From Frisingicoccus caecimuris (lineage in GTDB: Bacteria > Bacillota > Clostridia > Lachnospirales > Lachnospiraceae), in assembly GCF_004340975.1 (NCBI RefSeq), contig NZ_SLXA01000002.1, forward strand, positions 124,001 to 188,000: a stretch of 64,000 bases of DNA. Reading direction: 5' to 3'. The notes beneath the pieces are model-generated. The model made no database searches, was not told where the DNA came from, and worked only from the letters and a program-made list of their open reading frames with translations. Positions 57,301 through 64,000 of the stretch are shown piece by piece (positions within the stretch are counted from its first letter, which is position 1; every line of letters begins with the position of its first letter). A program made the position numbers and the translations under genes.

Positions 57301-58173
57301 CTACTCCTCTATATTTTCCTGTTTCTTTTGCATCTCCATTCCTAATTTTGGAAAGCTATTTAAACTTACTGTTTCCAATGTTTGTAATTGTTGTACCGCC
57401 AACTGCCGTAACAATTCCATACGCTCTTTTTGACTTTTCCCCTGATTAATCAAAACAGCATTATAGCTTTCCAGATTCGCAAGTACCAGTAATTGATTCA
57501 GAGTTGCTACGTCCCGCATATTTCCTTTTACCGTTGGATTTTCATCTTTCCATTGCTTCGCCGTCTTTCCAAACAAAACAACATTCAACATATCTGCTTC
57601 ATTAGCATAGGTATACGCCACCTGTGCGGGCGTTAATTCTGGCGGAATCAGATTTTCTTTAATTGCATCTGTATGTATCCTATAATTCAACTTAGAAATT
57701 TCTCTATTTAAATTCCAATTCAAAGACAACCGACTGTTTTCATCTGTCTTTAAACGTCTATAGTCTTTCATGATATATAACTGGAACTCAGGGGAAATCC
57801 AGGTTGCAAAGGACATGGCTATATCGCTATGGGCATATGTTCCTCCGTAGCGTCCTGCTTTTGAAACAATACCGATAGCATCTGTCGCTTCAATCCACTT
57901 CTTTGGCGACATAGTAAAGGCGTTTGCTCCTGCCTGCTTTTTAAACCCCTCGAATTCGAGGGGTTTAAAATCTGGATTATGCAGCCTTTCCCATAGTCCC
58001 AGAAATTCTATCACATCTCGATTTCTCATCCAATTTTGAATAACCGCAGTTGGGTCATCGCTCTTATACCGTGCAATATCTGTCAATGAAATAAATTCAT
58101 TTTCAAAATCCTGCGTATAAATCCCAATATCTATTCCATTTGCATGAATTGTTTCTTTAATTATTTTCCCCAT
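57301..58173 (-). CDS. KilA-N domain-containing protein
   Basis: About 290 residues. The N-terminal half is a KilA-N domain (FISLTDIARYKSDDPTAVI, IQNWMRNRDVIEFLGLWE, RYGGTYAHSDIAMSFATWIS, PEFQLYIMKDYRRLK), a DNA-binding fold common in phages and accessory regions. The C-terminal half is helical with no known domain (FGKTAKQWKDENPTVKGNMR). AGGAGG lies four bases before the ATG at 58173. It forms a pair with the TM protein downstream. Regulatory or anti-phage roles have been proposed for such genes; none is established here. Confidence 0.8.
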   Translation of the reverse strand: MGKIIKETIHANGIDIGIYTQDFENEFISLTDIARYKSDDPTAVIQNWMRNRDVIEFLGLWERLHNPDFKPLEFEGFKKQAGANAFTMSPKKWIEATDAIGIVSKAGRYGGTYAHSDIAMSFATWISPEFQLYIMKDYRRLKTDENSRLSLNWNLNREISKLNYRIHTDAIKENLIPPELTPAQVAYTYANEADMLNVVLFGKTAKQWKDENPTVKGNMRDVATLNQLLVLANLESYNAVLINQGKSQKERMELLRQLAVQQLQTLETVSLNSFPKLGMEMQKKQENIEE

Positions 58174-58228
58174 TGTTCCTCCTACAATCACATCTTAATC
58201 CTTTTAAAACACCTTATCCTCTTTCCCA

Positions 58229-58372
58229 TCAAGAATGTTCTGCCGAATAACTATCTTCATCTTCTGACACGGTTCTGCTACGCACATCTTCAACCAATGG
58301 CAAATAAACCCCATAGGCTTTTTGATGTATTTCAACTATCTGCTCTGCAATCTGATAAATCCTTGCATCCAT
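58229..58372 (-). CDS. Small ORF resembling the start of an ICE-linked protein, probably truncated
   Basis: 47 codons reading MDARIYQIAEQIVEIHQKAY then GVYLPLVEDVRSRTVSEDED. The sequence resembles the beginning of short helical proteins often found beside integrative elements in Lachnospiraceae, whose full versions continue beyond SEDE. It overlaps the stop of the rlmD-tail remnant by three bases, with GAGGT upstream. Probably a truncated element gene; identification from memory of sequence style only. Confidence 0.35.
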   Translation of the reverse strand: MDARIYQIAEQIVEIHQKAYGVYLPLVEDVRSRTVSEDEDSYSAEHS

Positions 58373-58719
58373 TAAATTACCTCAAAATATTTAAGTGCCT
58401 CCGTTATCGCTTCCATCTTTTCCTTCGGCGGATGTTTTCTCGGCTGTTTTAACTCTTCCACCACATTAGGAGCATCATACATTGTCAATCCCAAATACCT
58501 CTTTACTTCTGCGATATATGCGGTATGTACTTTAAATCCATTTTTCTTCTCGACATATTCCTGTATCATTTTATATGTGATTTTCGGTTTCGGCTGATAT
58601 TTCTTTGCACGTTCTGCGATTGCATCCAAAGGCACCTTTCCCGCACCTTCTCCAAATTCCACTTTCACATTGATAACACTATCTGGTGATTTGTGGGACA
58701 AAAGCACGATACTTTCCAC
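58372..58719 (-). pseudogene. Diverged duplicate of the RlmD C-terminal tail
   Basis: 116 codons with no methyltransferase core. From LLSHKSPDSVINVKVEFGEG to ELKQPRKHPPKEKMEAITEA it aligns without gaps to residues 462-575 of the intact RlmD (61184-62914), about three quarters identical at protein level by eye and clearly diverged in DNA. Similarity begins at the CATGTGGA that encodes His-Val-Glu in both copies and is lost immediately upstream. It is a left-over rlmD 3' end. A GTG start is available, but the piece is most likely not expressed as a functional protein. Confidence 0.8.
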
Positions 58720-58866
58720 ATGAGTATCAAATCAAAACATATCCCCACAAATTCACGAAAATATCAGCAATATTTGTGTAATACCAATACCGTTCGTGCA
58801 ACCCTTTTCCCACAAAATTACAAGCAATATATTTAGACTACTTGGCAATAAGCAAAAAAGAAAGCA

Positions 58867-59787
58867 CTATGCAACCTGATATTGTTTTAAAAAATCTATT
58901 AAACTTTGTGGAGTATCAGCATAATCCTGCATAGTTGATAATATATTAACATTCGGGTCGATATGTACAGACGTATATTTTTGCGAGAAATATCCTCCTG
59001 TTTTATTTTTCATTTTCAGTGAATCAATAATTTTTTTCAAAAATTCTACTTCAAATTTTCCTCTAAACCACTGCCCCATGTTACCACTTTTAAAGTAATT
59101 CATTTTTTCTTCAATATCACTTTCCTCTATATTGATTGAATCAGGAAATAATTCTTTTAATTTTTCACGATTTATTTCTTCTTTGCAAATAATACTATCA
59201 ATCGATAGCTCTAAAAATAATTTAGAAATTTTAAAGCCTGATAAAACTATTCTGAGACTTTCCACAGTTTCTTCTTGCAATCTCTGACATGCCAACCATG
59301 AATTTATATAGATAGTTTTATCATGAAACTCTTGCTGTCTTTTTGAATAGTCAGAGCAACATTTTAAGAAATCTTTTTCTGTTGTATTAATTCCAAATTC
59401 TCTATTTAACATCTTAGAAAAAGCTTCCTTACTTGTGTAAAAGTTTTCTATAGAATAGCATGGCGTTTGATATAATAAATCATTATTATATTTTGTCGTA
59501 TCATAATCACTATCAATAAAAAATGCCTTCGCTACAAAAATTTCATCTCTATTTTTTTCAACAAGGTTCAATGCTTTCAATACGCCCTTTTTTCCGCCAC
59601 AATTATAATGAATTATTTTGTTATATTCATAGCCACTATACTTTTCTATTCGTGGGGAATAGTACTTTACATCTTCTCCCTCAAAAAAGCAAAACAAATA
59701 GTCTTGGTATTTCTTTTTCTCTTGACAATACCGTGAAAAAGCCACCACGCCCTTGTTTCTTGCATCTTTAACCTTTTGTATATCCAT
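58867..59787 (-). CDS. DUF4435 (TOPRIM-like) protein, AriB-like effector candidate
   Basis: 306 residues with DUF4435 features: FCFFEGEDVKYYSPRI (acidic TOPRIM-like motif, Glu36 and Glu38), HYNCGGKKGVLKAL, KAFFIDSDYDTT and TPCYSIENFY. In PARIS systems the second protein AriB is a DUF4435 TOPRIM nuclease held by the ATPase AriA and released on phage triggers to cleave host tRNA. Length and order here (ATPase first, 12 nt gap, DUF4435 second) match that layout. GGGAG precedes the ATG at 59787. Family assignment is good; identity as a working PARIS system is inference. Confidence 0.75.
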   Translation of the reverse strand: MDIQKVKDARNKGVVAFSRYCQEKKKYQDYLFCFFEGEDVKYYSPRIEKYSGYEYNKIIHYNCGGKKGVLKALNLVEKNRDEIFVAKAFFIDSDYDTTKYNNDLLYQTPCYSIENFYTSKEAFSKMLNREFGINTTEKDFLKCCSDYSKRQQEFHDKTIYINSWLACQRLQEETVESLRIVLSGFKISKLFLELSIDSIICKEEINREKLKELFPDSINIEESDIEEKMNYFKSGNMGQWFRGKFEVEFLKKIIDSLKMKNKTGGYFSQKYTSVHIDPNVNILSTMQDYADTPQSLIDFLKQYQVA

Positions 59788-59799
59788 ATATTTTCTCCC

Positions 59800-61155
59800 T
59801 CATTCATTCTCAGATAAACAGTTTCCCATATCCTTTGCTAAATCATCAAATTCATTATCAAAAATAAAAGGAGAGTGTGTTACCGCTATTAAAGTTGAGC
59901 ACTTTCCAGAATTAACAACATCTGGAAGAAACATATTCTGCCACTTTATAGACAACGATAATTCTGGTTCGTCAAACAAGATAATACAATTTTCTATATT
60001 TTCAATATATAATTTTGAAAAAACTGAAATAATTTGTTTCTCACCTGATGATAAGTTTTGAATACTAATTGGTTTTTTTGTTTTTTCTTTGTAAATTCCT
60101 AGTTCTACATTGGTTTCATCGTATATATATTTCTTGCCATTCAAATAATTGTTACATATTAAAGCAAATGTCTTTACTCTTTCATCGTACTTATTTTGCC
60201 GTTCATAACTATCTATCAAATTTTTAATCAGGTTTAAAAGATACCTATTTTCACTATTATAGATATCTAAGCTATTCACTAATTCAATTATTCTTTGTTT
60301 GTCCTGATCTTCTATTTCGTCTCCTATTCTTGCCAAAGCAATAACCAATTTATTTTGTTCAACTTTATAATTCTCAACATCAGATAATTCACCATTTAAA
60401 TATTGTTTTAAAAGGACGCCTGTCATTTTTGCAAAACCCGTAATTGCAACCGACTTTATCGTCTGTAAAAGTGCTTCTATGTTTTTCTCTACATCCGTCA
60501 TTCCAAACTGTATAAGTCTACTTTTCACACGGTCTTTTTCTATATCAATACCTAAATTAGACATATCCTCTTCAATTCTTCTATATGTAGGAAAGTATAA
60601 AATTTCCTCATCGATTTTTTCACTTACGTTTTTCTTAAATGTAATCACCTTATTAAAGTCCGCTTTTGTAGTCATATTTTTTTGAAATTGTTGCACCATA
60701 TATCGCTCTAACTCTCGTCGAGCCATATATGGTGACATGCCAAACACATCACTTACTCTAAAATAATACTTCTTTAATTCCTCCTCATTCGCTCCTTCCC
60801 TAATTAGTTTACTTATATTTTCTAATTCTTTTATCGTAAATAAACTTTCAAATTGTACTTTACGCCTTCTATACGGTGGATTACCATACATATAGTCTTC
60901 CACATATGATGAAATATCATTATGATCAATGCTAAATTTTTCGCCATCAACAAATGTCAATGAAATACTATCAAAAATTATACTATTTAACTTTTCAATA
61001 TTTCCGCTCAATACATAATACAAACAATTCAAAATAGTAGTTTTTCCCATACCATTTTCACCTAAAAATATATTTACTTTTTCATCTAATGGTAGGCTTA
61101 CATTGAACTGATTAAAAAGATTGGTTATTTCAAATAACTTCAACTTTGATTCCAT
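59800..61155 (-). CDS. AAA-family (ABC-like) ATPase, AriA-like
   Basis: 451 residues. Walker A FLGENGMGKTTILNCLYY, an ABC-like signature NLSSGEKQIISVFSKL, Walker B NCIILFDEPELSLSIKWQ and an H-loop IAVTHSPFIFD mark an AAA_15/AAA_21 SMC-like ATPase. Between Walker A and the signature lie about 300 residues of helical insertion. ATG at 61155 has GGAGG eight bases upstream. It is followed by a DUF4435 gene, the combination typical for PARIS (AriA-AriB). It stands directly at the 3' end of rlmD, a known integration hot spot in Firmicutes. AT-rich codon use sets it apart from rlmD. Confidence 0.75.
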   Translation of the reverse strand: MESKLKLFEITNLFNQFNVSLPLDEKVNIFLGENGMGKTTILNCLYYVLSGNIEKLNSIIFDSISLTFVDGEKFSIDHNDISSYVEDYMYGNPPYRRRKVQFESLFTIKELENISKLIREGANEEELKKYYFRVSDVFGMSPYMARRELERYMVQQFQKNMTTKADFNKVITFKKNVSEKIDEEILYFPTYRRIEEDMSNLGIDIEKDRVKSRLIQFGMTDVEKNIEALLQTIKSVAITGFAKMTGVLLKQYLNGELSDVENYKVEQNKLVIALARIGDEIEDQDKQRIIELVNSLDIYNSENRYLLNLIKNLIDSYERQNKYDERVKTFALICNNYLNGKKYIYDETNVELGIYKEKTKKPISIQNLSSGEKQIISVFSKLYIENIENCIILFDEPELSLSIKWQNMFLPDVVNSGKCSTLIAVTHSPFIFDNEFDDLAKDMGNCLSENE

Positions 61156-61183
61156 AAAACTGTCCTCCACTTCCTTATTTGTA

Positions 61184-62914
61184 TTATTTTAGTATATCAA
61201 AATATTTCAAAGCATCCTTTATAGCTTCCACTTTCTCCGCTGTCGGATGTTTCCTCGGCTGTTTCAATTCCTCCACCGCATTAGGAACATCATACATCGG
61301 CAATCCTAAATCCCGTTTTACCTCTGCGATATATGCGGTATGTACTTTGAAGCCGTATTTTGCTTCTATGTACTCCTTAATCATTTTGTAGGTAACTCGC
61401 TCTTTCGGCTTGTATGCTTCGGCTCTTTTGGCGATATTGTCAAGCGGTACTTTACCCTCGCCCTCGCCAAACTCCACTTTTACATTGATTACGCTGTCGG
61501 GTTTTTTGTGGGAAAGCATTACAACCGTCTCCACATGCACTGTGGCCGGGAACATATCAACGCACTGGACTCGCTCCACCCGGTAACCGCCGGCCAAAAG
61601 GATTTCCAAATCTCTGGCGAGGCTTGAAGGTTTACAGGAAATATACACCATTTTAGGCACCTGATACTGAATGATTTTTTCCAGCGCCTTTGGATGGATA
61701 CCGTCCCGCGGCGGATCAAGAACGATAAAATCGGGTTTTTCTTCCACATCATCGAGGACTTTAAGGACATCACCCGCAATGAATTCACAATTGTCCAAAT
61801 GATTCAGCACCGCATTTTCTCTGGCCGCTTCCACAGCTTCCTCGACGATTTCCACGCCAATAACCTTTTTTGAAACATCCGCAAGAATCTGAGCAATGGT
61901 ACCGGTTCCGCTGTACAAGTCAAAAACGGTCATATCCTTTGTGCTGCCAATATAATTGCGCGCCGCAGAATAGAGGACTTCCGCTCCGAGAGAATTGGTC
62001 TGAAAGAAAGAAAAAGGCGTGATTTTAAATTTCAAACCGAGAATGGTCTCATAAAAATAGTCTTTTCCATAGAGAATCCGGGTCTCATCACTTTGGACCA
62101 CATCCGCCAGAGAATCGTTGATAATATGCAGAATGCCGGTTATATGGCCTTCCAGTTCAAGCTTCAAAAGTTCTTCGACCAGTTCCGTAAAGTCGTGTTC
62201 TGCCTGACTGGACGTTACCAGGTTGACGAGGATATCCCCTGTTGTCTGGGCCCGACGTACCAGCAGATGGCGCAGATAGCCCTCATGGCTCATCTTGCGA
62301 TAATAGCTAAGTTTCTGCTCACGGCAATATTCCAGAACACATTTCAAAATCTTTGTAAAATCCTCATGGACAATTTTACAGTCCCCGGTTGTCAGCACGT
62401 CATAGGTACTGCCCTTCTTATGAAGTCCAAGTGTCAGAGGACCGTCTTTGACCGCGTCGCCAAAGGAGAACTCCATTTTATTCCGGTAACCGAATTCCAA
62501 AGGACTTCCCTGAATTCCTTCAAATACATAATCAGCCTCTTCCGGTGCATCGGCTTTGACCTGTCCGCCACGAACCAGGGCATCTTCAATCAACGCCCGG
62601 ACCTGTCCGGCCTTCATAGACAACTGATCTTTATACGCCATTGTCTGATACATGCAGCCGCCGCAGGCCGGAAACGCATCGCACACCGGCTCCCGTACTT
62701 CCCTCTCTGATTTTTCGAGCACCTCAAGAAGACGTCCTTCACATCGATTTTTACGTTTTTTATTAATCTGAAACCGGACTTTTTGTCCCGGCATACCATT
62801 CTTGACAATCACACGGACAGTCTCTCCGACTGACTCATCTTTAACCCACACGATACCTTTGTTCGGGAATTCTATCGTCTCAATCATTCCCTCATAAATT
62901 TCACCTTTTTTCAT
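61184..62914 (-). CDS. rlmD: 23S rRNA (uracil-C5)-methyltransferase with C-terminal extension
   Basis: 576 residues. N-terminal TRAM domain, the Fe-S cluster Cys CDAFPACGGCMYQ, SAM motif VFDLYSGTGTIAQILAD, VLDPPRDGIHPKALEKI and the catalytic Cys in MVYISCKPSSLARDL. Canonical RlmD/RlmCD ends near HVETVVMLS; here about 110 more residues follow (KPDSVINVKVEFGEGEGKVP to VEAIKDALKYFDILK), predicted helical with a KVHTAYIAEVKR core. A second, diverged copy of only this tail lies at 58372-58719. The tail is probably contributed by an old integration event at the gene's 3' end. The gene modifies U1939 (or U747) of 23S rRNA. Confidence 0.9.
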   Translation of the reverse strand: MKKGEIYEGMIETIEFPNKGIVWVKDESVGETVRVIVKNGMPGQKVRFQINKKRKNRCEGRLLEVLEKSEREVREPVCDAFPACGGCMYQTMAYKDQLSMKAGQVRALIEDALVRGGQVKADAPEEADYVFEGIQGSPLEFGYRNKMEFSFGDAVKDGPLTLGLHKKGSTYDVLTTGDCKIVHEDFTKILKCVLEYCREQKLSYYRKMSHEGYLRHLLVRRAQTTGDILVNLVTSSQAEHDFTELVEELLKLELEGHITGILHIINDSLADVVQSDETRILYGKDYFYETILGLKFKITPFSFFQTNSLGAEVLYSAARNYIGSTKDMTVFDLYSGTGTIAQILADVSKKVIGVEIVEEAVEAARENAVLNHLDNCEFIAGDVLKVLDDVEEKPDFIVLDPPRDGIHPKALEKIIQYQVPKMVYISCKPSSLARDLEILLAGGYRVERVQCVDMFPATVHVETVVMLSHKKPDSVINVKVEFGEGEGKVPLDNIAKRAEAYKPKERVTYKMIKEYIEAKYGFKVHTAYIAEVKRDLGLPMYDVPNAVEELKQPRKHPTAEKVEAIKDALKYFDILK

Positions 62915-62952
62915 AATTTCACATTTCCTTCTAAAAATTTGTGGAGTAAAAA

Positions 62953-62981
62953 AGGGATGCTGAATCTGGATTCAACATCCC
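62953..62981 (-). terminator. Terminator of the Asp/Phe-repeat protein gene
   Basis: GGGATG-c-TGAATC pairs with GATTCA-a-CATCCC around a 2-nt loop, with TTTTTTAC following on the minus strand; 23 nt after the stop at 63004 and ahead of rlmD. Confidence 0.8.
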
Positions 62982-63003
62982 CATTTTGCTGGCATTAAAA
63001 ATA

Positions 63004-63348
63004 TTATTCTGCATCCTCAGCCGCTGCTTCAACAGCATCTTTAACTTTCTCAACAGTTTCATCTACAAAATCTTCACATTCATCTTCGAAATCATCAAAA
63101 TCATCTTCAAAGTCATCATCAAAATCGTCGAAGTCATCAAAATCATCCATATTATCTTTAGAAAGATATTTATACACTGCAAAAGCTACCACTGCGAGAA
63201 TAACTACACCAATCAGAGCAATACCCCATTTGCAAATACATTTTTTCTTTTCTTCTTCGTCTTTTTTATGAAGAAGTTCGCCGACCTTTGCGATGTTCTT
63301 TAATTCTTCGAGTTTCACTGCACTTACAATATCTTCTATACGATTCAT
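63004..63348 (-). CDS. Small membrane protein with acidic Asp/Phe repeat
   Basis: 114 residues. Cytoplasmic N-terminus (MNRIEDIVSAVKLEELKNIA), one TM helix (WGIALIGVVILAVVAFAVYK) and an acidic tail with Asp-Asp-Phe repeats (MDDFDDFDDFDDDFEDDFDD) ending in a helical VEKVKDAVEAAAEDAE. Similar short proteins are common next to housekeeping genes in Lachnospiraceae; function unknown. The acidic tail could bind cations or a basic partner. ATG at 63348 has AAAGGA upstream with somewhat long spacing. Confidence 0.75.
   Translation of the reverse strand: MNRIEDIVSAVKLEELKNIAKVGELLHKKDEEEKKKCICKWGIALIGVVILAVVAFAVYKYLSKDNMDDFDDFDDFDDDFEDDFDDFEDECEDFVDETVEKVKDAVEAAAEDAE
63081..63148 (-). repeat. Degenerate 9-nt repeat encoding Asp-Asp-Phe
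   Basis: Repeated TCATCAAAA-like units (coding strand GATGATTTT, with GAA/GAC variants) across about 68 nt of the acidic tail gene. Confidence 0.7.
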
Positions 63349-63429
63349 TTTACAATCCGTCCTTTCAATAAATATTTGAATATAGTATACCACCATTTAA
63401 ATAAAAATACCATCATAAATTTGGCAAAT

Positions 63430-64000
63430 TTAATCTATCAACTTTAACTTTGCAAAGCTGGCAAACATTTTTTTAACACCGGATTTTTCAAAATCCACAG
63501 TCACTTCGTAATCCTTGCCGCCATCCACAATGTTAATGACCGTTCCAACTCCAAACTTAATATGGCGTACCATATCTCCTACCGTATAATCCAGTGCGGC
63601 CGCCTTGTTGACCTGAAATGCTTTTCCATAAGCCGTCGCCACTTTTGTCGTCTGCTTTCTCGAAAAATCCGAAGGCCGCTGAATACGGGATTCCTGTTTT
63701 GTCTTTTCCGGTTTAGCTCCCAGATCAAACAGCTCAGGAGAAATCTCTTTGACAAAACGGGATAGCATATTGTACTGGGTTGACCCCCGAACCATACGGC
63801 TTTTAGCATAAGTCATAGTCAATCGTTTTTTTGCGCGGGTAATACCCACATAACAAAGACGCCGCTCCTCTTCGATTTCTTCTGGGTCATCGTTGACAAT
63901 GGTCATATAACTCGGAAATAAACCATCTTCCATACCACACATATAGACATAAGGAAATTCCAGTCCTTTGGCGCTGTGGAGCGTCATCAGCATAACATAA
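63430..64000 (-). CDS. pcrA: ATP-dependent DNA helicase PcrA, C-terminal part (runs off right edge)
   Basis: The last 190 codons of a UvrD/PcrA superfamily 1 helicase. Motif V/VI regions are visible: MTLHSAKGLEFPYVYMCGME, EEERRLCYVGITRAKKRL. The C-terminal PcrA-type extension includes DYTVGDMVRHIKFGVGTVIN, and ends VKKMFASFAKLKLID, as in Firmicutes PcrA. The enzyme unwinds DNA in repair and plasmid replication. The start lies beyond 64000. Confidence 0.95.
   Translation of the reverse strand, partial: YVMLMTLHSAKGLEFPYVYMCGMEDGLFPSYMTIVNDDPEEIEEERRLCYVGITRAKKRLTMTYAKSRMVRGSTQYNMLSRFVKEISPELFDLGAKPEKTKQESRIQRPSDFSRKQTTKVATAYGKAFQVNKAAALDYTVGDMVRHIKFGVGTVINIVDGGKDYEVTVDFEKSGVKKMFASFAKLKLID

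Larger units (their letters stand above)
55496..61183. mobile_element. AT-rich genomic island remnant at the 3' end of rlmD
   Basis: This block is visibly more AT-rich than both flanks and holds only accessory genes. It starts at the 3' end of rlmD (61184) and contains a diverged second copy of the rlmD C-terminal tail (58372-58719), the mark left when an element integrates at that gene and supplies its own 3' end. The left border coincides with a truncated GntR gene. No integrase, relaxase or transposase remains, so boundaries are inferred. At least two insertion events are suggested: 58720-61183 (ATPase + DUF4435 module) and the older block to the left. Confidence 0.5.

Noticed and set aside
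58372-61530. Exact direct repeats (fresh att sites) flanking the ATPase/DUF4435 module
   Set aside because: The two rlmD tails are clearly diverged in DNA; only a short core around CATGTGGA is shared at the homology edge, so the repeat is a homologous remnant and not a recent duplication.

Overview
The window reads as a chromosomal segment of a low-to-mid GC Gram-positive anaerobe of the Clostridia, most likely a gut Lachnospiraceae. The grounds are a GerM sporulation/germination lipoprotein, AGGAGG-type ribosome binding sites, a T-box before aspS, a TPP riboswitch before thiC, VanR/VanS-like and WYL regulators, an AI-2E/AzlCD/MATE/AGCS transporter set, and an rlmD gene with a clostridial-type C-terminal tail. 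Most genes lie on the minus strand. No rRNA, tRNA, intact insertion sequence or CRISPR array was seen.

Layout from left to right. 1-4.8 kb: a minus-strand operon comEA - response regulator - histidine kinase - GerM lipoprotein - comEC (comEC runs off the left edge), joining DNA uptake, envelope sensing and sporulation functions. 4.8-6.4 kb: a small DMT-type exporter and an Rpn-family PD-(D/E)XK protein with a 24-nt repeat. 6.5-12.4 kb: the arginine pathway, argC-argJ-argB-argD on the minus strand and divergent argG on the plus strand, with promoters facing away from each other and ArgR-box-like sites between them. 12.5-18.4 kb: a DUF1576 membrane protein, a D,D-carboxypeptidase next to a VanRS-like two-component pair, and an alanine symporter. 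18.5-28.3 kb: an aconitase-family hydratase with a hotdog thioesterase, AzlCD, AI-2E exporter, PAP2 phosphatase, a radical SAM protein, a MATE pump, a cytidylate-kinase-like protein and an RpiR regulator. 28.3-33.5 kb: one coenzyme A operon, panG-like - panB - panC - panD - coaBC - coaX, behind a long structured leader whose last hairpin covers the first ribosome binding site. 33.5-41.2 kb: a CcdA-TlpA fusion, pyrC, a 3-hydroxyacyl-CoA dehydrogenase, a WYL regulator, a YkgJ-type cysteine-cluster protein, DegV and a second MATE pump. 41.2-45.1 kb: aspS under a T-box whose apparent specifier is AAC (Asn), then thiC under a TPP riboswitch. 45.1-51.5 kb: LysR and an AGCS symporter, a TetR/MFS pair with matching operators, a uracil-DNA glycosylase-family protein and an RsmH paralogue.

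51.7-61.2 kb is the accessory region. It holds a large VWA/Cna-B sortase-anchored surface protein broken by two in-frame nonsense codons, remnants of an antitoxin-like gene and a GntR regulator, then a visibly AT-rich block next to the 3' end of rlmD. That block carries two proteins with no recognised function, a KilA-N protein, a diverged second copy of the rlmD C-terminal tail, and a two-gene ATPase + DUF4435 module that matches the layout of the PARIS (AriA/AriB) anti-phage system. The duplicated rlmD tail suggests that mobile elements have repeatedly used the rlmD 3' end as an integration site. The window closes with rlmD, an acidic Asp/Phe-repeat membrane protein and the 3' part of pcrA.

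The strongest points for follow-up are the PARIS-like module and its rlmD att-site context, the structured leader of the CoA operon, the Asn-type T-box on aspS, and the unexplained GC-rich hairpin element between that T-box and aspS.
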